Positions 31,087 to 33,155 of a DNA stretch of 33,155 nt are shown piece by piece; position 1 is the first letter of the stretch; every line of letters starts with the position of its first letter. The position numbers were made by a program, and so were the translations under genes. The notes below the pieces were generated by a model. It saw only the letters and a program-made list of their open reading frames with translations. It did no database searches and was not told the origin of the DNA. This DNA is from a bacterium (GTDB lineage: Bacteria; Patescibacteriota; Microgenomatia; UBA1400; PJMF01): positions 1 through 33,155 of the forward strand of contig OMJP01000042.1 of assembly GCA_900299405.1 (NCBI GenBank), written 5' to 3'.

Positions 31087-32448
31087 CTATTGTAACATGC
31101 CTTTGCCAAAAGCAAGCAATTTGGTGGGATTCATGGGTACATTTTGACCTAGAATGAGTTGTTGTTGGCGGATAAAAGTCGGTAGTTTGCTGGGTTTGGT
31201 TAATTGCTCTTGCATGGTTTTGAGGAATGGCTGGCTGTAAGGCGAGCAATACTGGCAGCGAGCGCAGCCGTTAGTCAATATTTGAGGGTCTTGAAAATAT
31301 GACAGGATTTTCTCGTGATGGCAGCTGGCTTGGTTGACAAATTTGATTATTTTCTGCAGTGACTGTTTGCTGCTGGGCGAATTGCTTTTCTGCTGCATTT
31401 GTTGGTGTAGCTCGAAATCCTGGGGATGAAATAGTAGCTCACACCAGGAAAACTGTCTGTCTCTGCCCGCTCTCCCGATTTCTTGGACATAGTTTTCCAG
31501 ATTACCGGGGGTTTGAAAATGAATCACGAAGCGGATGTCTGGCTTATCGATTCCCATGCCGAAAGCATTGGTGGCGATCATCACCCGCACTTCCCCATTG
31601 AGGAATTTTTCTTGGAGTTGCGTTTTTTCTTTGTTGGTTCGTCCGGCGTGGTAGTAGTCGAGCTGGAGCTGATTATTGAAGTCTAGCTTCTTCAAACCTA
31701 GATTCAGCATCTCTGCCATTTTTCTGGTGGAAACGTAAATCAATCCTGGCTGACGAGGAAACACCCTGGTAATGAGGTAGAAGGTGTATAAAAATCGCTG
31801 TGACTGGAGCTCGAATTTTTTCAGAGTAATGAACAGATTGGGGCGAAAAAAATTTCCCCGAAAAACGTTTTTGTCTTTAACTTTAAAACTTGTTTGCAAA
31901 TCTTCCACTACGGCCGCTGAAGCAGTAGCGGTAAACAGTGCCAGTTTGGGATTGGTATTTAGGCGCTGGATAAAAATAGGGATGTTGCGGTACAGCGGTC
32001 GGAAGTCATGACCCCAGGTAGAAAAACAGTGGGCTTCGTCGATGGCGATGAAGCTGGGTGGTTTGGCAATCATGATTTCCAGGAATTTTTTGGTGAGTAG
32101 TCTTTCTGGAGCGACGTAGAGAAACTTGATTTCTCCCTGCTGGATAGCTTGGTAGCGTCGTTCGACTTCTTCGTTTTTCAGGGCGCTGTTGATATAGGTG
32201 GCGGTAATTCCTCGCCGCTGGAGGGCATCGACTTGATCTTTCATCAGGGCGATCAAGGGAGAAATAACGATTGTTAGACCGTTGAGAGCGAGGCCGGGAA
32301 TTTGATAGCACAGCGACTTTCCCTGGCCGGTAGGTAGCAGAGCTAAAGTTCGTTCTCCAGCCAGCACGCTATCGATGATTTCCCCCTGTGGTTGGCGAAA
32401 CTCAGGATAGCCAAATACTTGTTGTAGGATTTGTTGCGGCTTGGTCAT
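31087..32448 (-). CDS. recQ: RecQ-family DNA helicase, short form
   Basis: A 453-aa SF2 helicase. Motifs in order: FRQPQGEIIDSVLAGE (Q motif/motif 0), LPTGQGKSLCYQ (Walker A, with Q in place of the more common GGGKS), IDEAHCFSTWGHDFRPLY (Walker B plus RecQ aromatic loop), LFTATAS, ATNAFGMGIDKPDIRFVIHF and QEIGRAGRD. The RecQ zinc site follows (ASCHHEKILSYF...GCARCQYC). Only about 50 residues remain after it, so the winged-helix domain is minimal and HRDC is absent; E. coli RecQ is about 610 aa. It unwinds DNA 3' to 5' in recombination repair. The ATG at 32448 has GGAG just upstream; a TTG at 32469 is less likely. Confidence 0.95.
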   Translation of the reverse strand: MTKPQQILQQVFGYPEFRQPQGEIIDSVLAGERTLALLPTGQGKSLCYQIPGLALNGLTIVISPLIALMKDQVDALQRRGITATYINSALKNEEVERRYQAIQQGEIKFLYVAPERLLTKKFLEIMIAKPPSFIAIDEAHCFSTWGHDFRPLYRNIPIFIQRLNTNPKLALFTATASAAVVEDLQTSFKVKDKNVFRGNFFRPNLFITLKKFELQSQRFLYTFYLITRVFPRQPGLIYVSTRKMAEMLNLGLKKLDFNNQLQLDYYHAGRTNKEKTQLQEKFLNGEVRVMIATNAFGMGIDKPDIRFVIHFQTPGNLENYVQEIGRAGRDRQFSWCELLFHPQDFELHQQMQQKSNSPSSKQSLQKIIKFVNQASCHHEKILSYFQDPQILTNGCARCQYCSPYSQPFLKTMQEQLTKPSKLPTFIRQQQLILGQNVPMNPTKLLAFGKGMLQ

Positions 32449-32498
32449 GGCTCCATCATGGCCAACCAACCTTGCAACAACTGTAACTTTGGAGAATA

Positions 32499-32948
32499 AT
32501 GCTTCTTATGAAAAATTCTGAAAAAATTCTGAGTAGGTATCGCAAATGGGTGATGTTGTTGGCTTTGGTGGGAATTTCTTTGGCTAGTTATTTGTATTAC
32601 GAGTACGCTGTTCAAGAGACTTTTGGGGTGTGTGATATCAACTCGGTTCTCAATTGTGATCCGGTGACCAAAGGCAAACTAGCAGAATTGTGGGGTATTC
32701 CGGTTTCTTTGATTGGTTTGGCTGGTTATCTGACGATTTTGGTCACGGCTGGTTTGAGAAAATTCAAATGGGCCTTTGGGGTGGCGATTTTTGGAATGTT
32801 GTTTTGTTTGCGGCTGATGTTTTTGGAGATTTTTGTCGAGGGTATCATCTGTTTGGTTTGTGTTGCCTGCCAACTGGTAATGCTAGTGGAGTTGTTTTTG
32901 ACTTATCAGCTAGCTTTTCCGGAAAAAGTTGGTTTGCGGATGTTATAA
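32499..32948 (+). CDS. VKOR-family disulfide-bond oxidoreductase
   Basis: A 149-aa protein with four membrane helices. The loop cysteine pair is C45 and C53 (FGVCDINSVLNCDPV). The active-site C-x-x-C is C118-C121 (IICLVC), and S70 in GIPVSLIGLAGY is the conserved quinone-site Ser. Bacterial VKOR re-oxidises a DsbA-like thioredoxin outside the membrane and passes electrons to quinone, replacing DsbB. No thioredoxin domain is fused and no DsbA-like gene is in the window. GGAG lies 7 nt before the ATG at 32499; a second ATG is at 32508. It is divergent from recQ. Confidence 0.93.
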   Translation: MLLMKNSEKILSRYRKWVMLLALVGISLASYLYYEYAVQETFGVCDINSVLNCDPVTKGKLAELWGIPVSLIGLAGYLTILVTAGLRKFKWAFGVAIFGMLFCLRLMFLEIFVEGIICLVCVACQLVMLVELFLTYQLAFPEKVGLRML

Positions 32949-32949
32949 T
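32944..32949 (+). promoter_or_regulatory. -10 box for the tRNA-Leu/tRNA-Pro pair
   Basis: TATAAT overlaps the VKOR stop codon and lies 30 nt before tRNA-Leu. No good -35 is seen at 17 nt, though a TTTTCCGGAAAA palindrome (32915-32926) ends at that point. Confidence 0.35.
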
Positions 32950-32979
32950 CTTTTCGTTGCCTGTATCTGGAAGTAGTTT

Positions 32980-33063
32980 GCCGCGGTGGCGGAATTGGTA
33001 GACGCGCGAGACTTAAAATCTCGTTCTGGCAACAGAGTGTGGGTTCGATTCCCACCCGCGGCA
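32980..33063 (+). tRNA. trnL(taa): tRNA-Leu (TAA)
   Basis: An 84-nt type II tRNA with acceptor GCCGCGG/CCGCGGC, anticodon stem GAGA/TCTC around CTTAAAA (anticodon TAA), a long variable arm (TTCTGGCAACAGAGT) as in all tRNA-Leu, T loop TTCGATT and discriminator A. No CCA is encoded. Confidence 0.96.
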
Positions 33064-33077
33064 CTTTGAAATAAATA

Positions 33078-33151
33078 CGGGGAGTAGCTCAGATGGCTAG
33101 AGTGCGCGCTTTGGGAGCGTGAGGCCGCAGGTTCGAGTCCTGTCTCCCCGA
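33078..33151 (+). tRNA. trnP(tgg): tRNA-Pro (TGG)
   Basis: A 74-nt tRNA with acceptor CGGGGAG/CTCCCCG, anticodon stem CGCGC/GCGTG around TTTGGGA (anticodon TGG), T loop TTCGAGT and discriminator A. The first base C is typical of tRNA-Pro. It lies 14 nt after tRNA-Leu and is probably cotranscribed. The window ends 4 nt later. Confidence 0.95.
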
Positions 33152-33155
33152 CATA

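Overview
This window looks like part of a bacterial genome of the Candidate Phyla Radiation (Patescibacteria), possibly Microgenomates. That placement is an inference. It rests on a stand-alone 16S rRNA gene with substitutions at usually invariant primer sites, shortened repair proteins (UvrC without its helix-hairpin-helix end, a short RecQ), tRNA genes without an encoded CCA, compact gene packing and many starts lacking a Shine-Dalgarno sequence. A placement of the 16S gene in a reference tree would settle it. The sequence is clean chromosome: no phage, insertion sequence or CRISPR array was seen.

Layout. 1-1427 (minus): the N-terminal part of lon, cut by the window edge, and tRNA-Ile. 1536-2388: a small P-loop kinase and a small unknown protein. 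2411-4387 (minus): a complete 16S transcription unit, with promoter, leader, 27-bp leader/trailer processing stem, 16S, trailer hairpins and terminator, and no 23S, 5S or spacer tRNA. 4384-5460: mnmA. 5492-9078 (minus): a DUF1704 metallopeptidase, an ATP-grasp ligase fused to a retropepsin-like domain, a 7TM protein and a holin-IV-like membrane protein. 9132-18535 (minus): uvrB, an unknown gene, uvrA, a HAD phosphatase, a secreted transglutaminase and uvrC, so that all three UvrABC genes lie together. 18619-19781 (plus): tRNA-Arg, an HNH nuclease, tRNA-His and a PD-(D/E)XK-like nuclease in an AT-rich island. 19828-23811: aldo/keto reductase, methyltransferase, GT2 glycosyltransferase and a polytopic GT-C-like membrane protein. 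23836-27533: pyruvate kinase, a YtxH/histone-tail-like small protein, a KBL-type PLP enzyme and an anchored cyclophilin. 27656-30726: a coiled-coil protein with a perfect 48-bp tandem repeat, tRNA-Gln, a Trm9/ALKBH8-like methyltransferase and Elp3 (the last two head to head). 30718-33151: a MazG-like protein, RecQ, VKOR, tRNA-Leu and tRNA-Pro.

Two gene sets stand out as systems. First, Elp3 is divergently paired with a Trm9-like methyltransferase, with MnmA and U34 tRNAs (Gln-UUG, Arg-UCU) in the same window; together these could make a eukaryote-like (mcm5)s2U wobble modification. Second, the ATP-grasp/retropepsin fusion, DUF1704 peptidase and 7TM operon looks like a ligase/peptidase pair that adds and removes residues on an unknown target. 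Several genes have a -10 box only 6-7 nt before the ATG, which suggests leaderless mRNAs are common in this organism.
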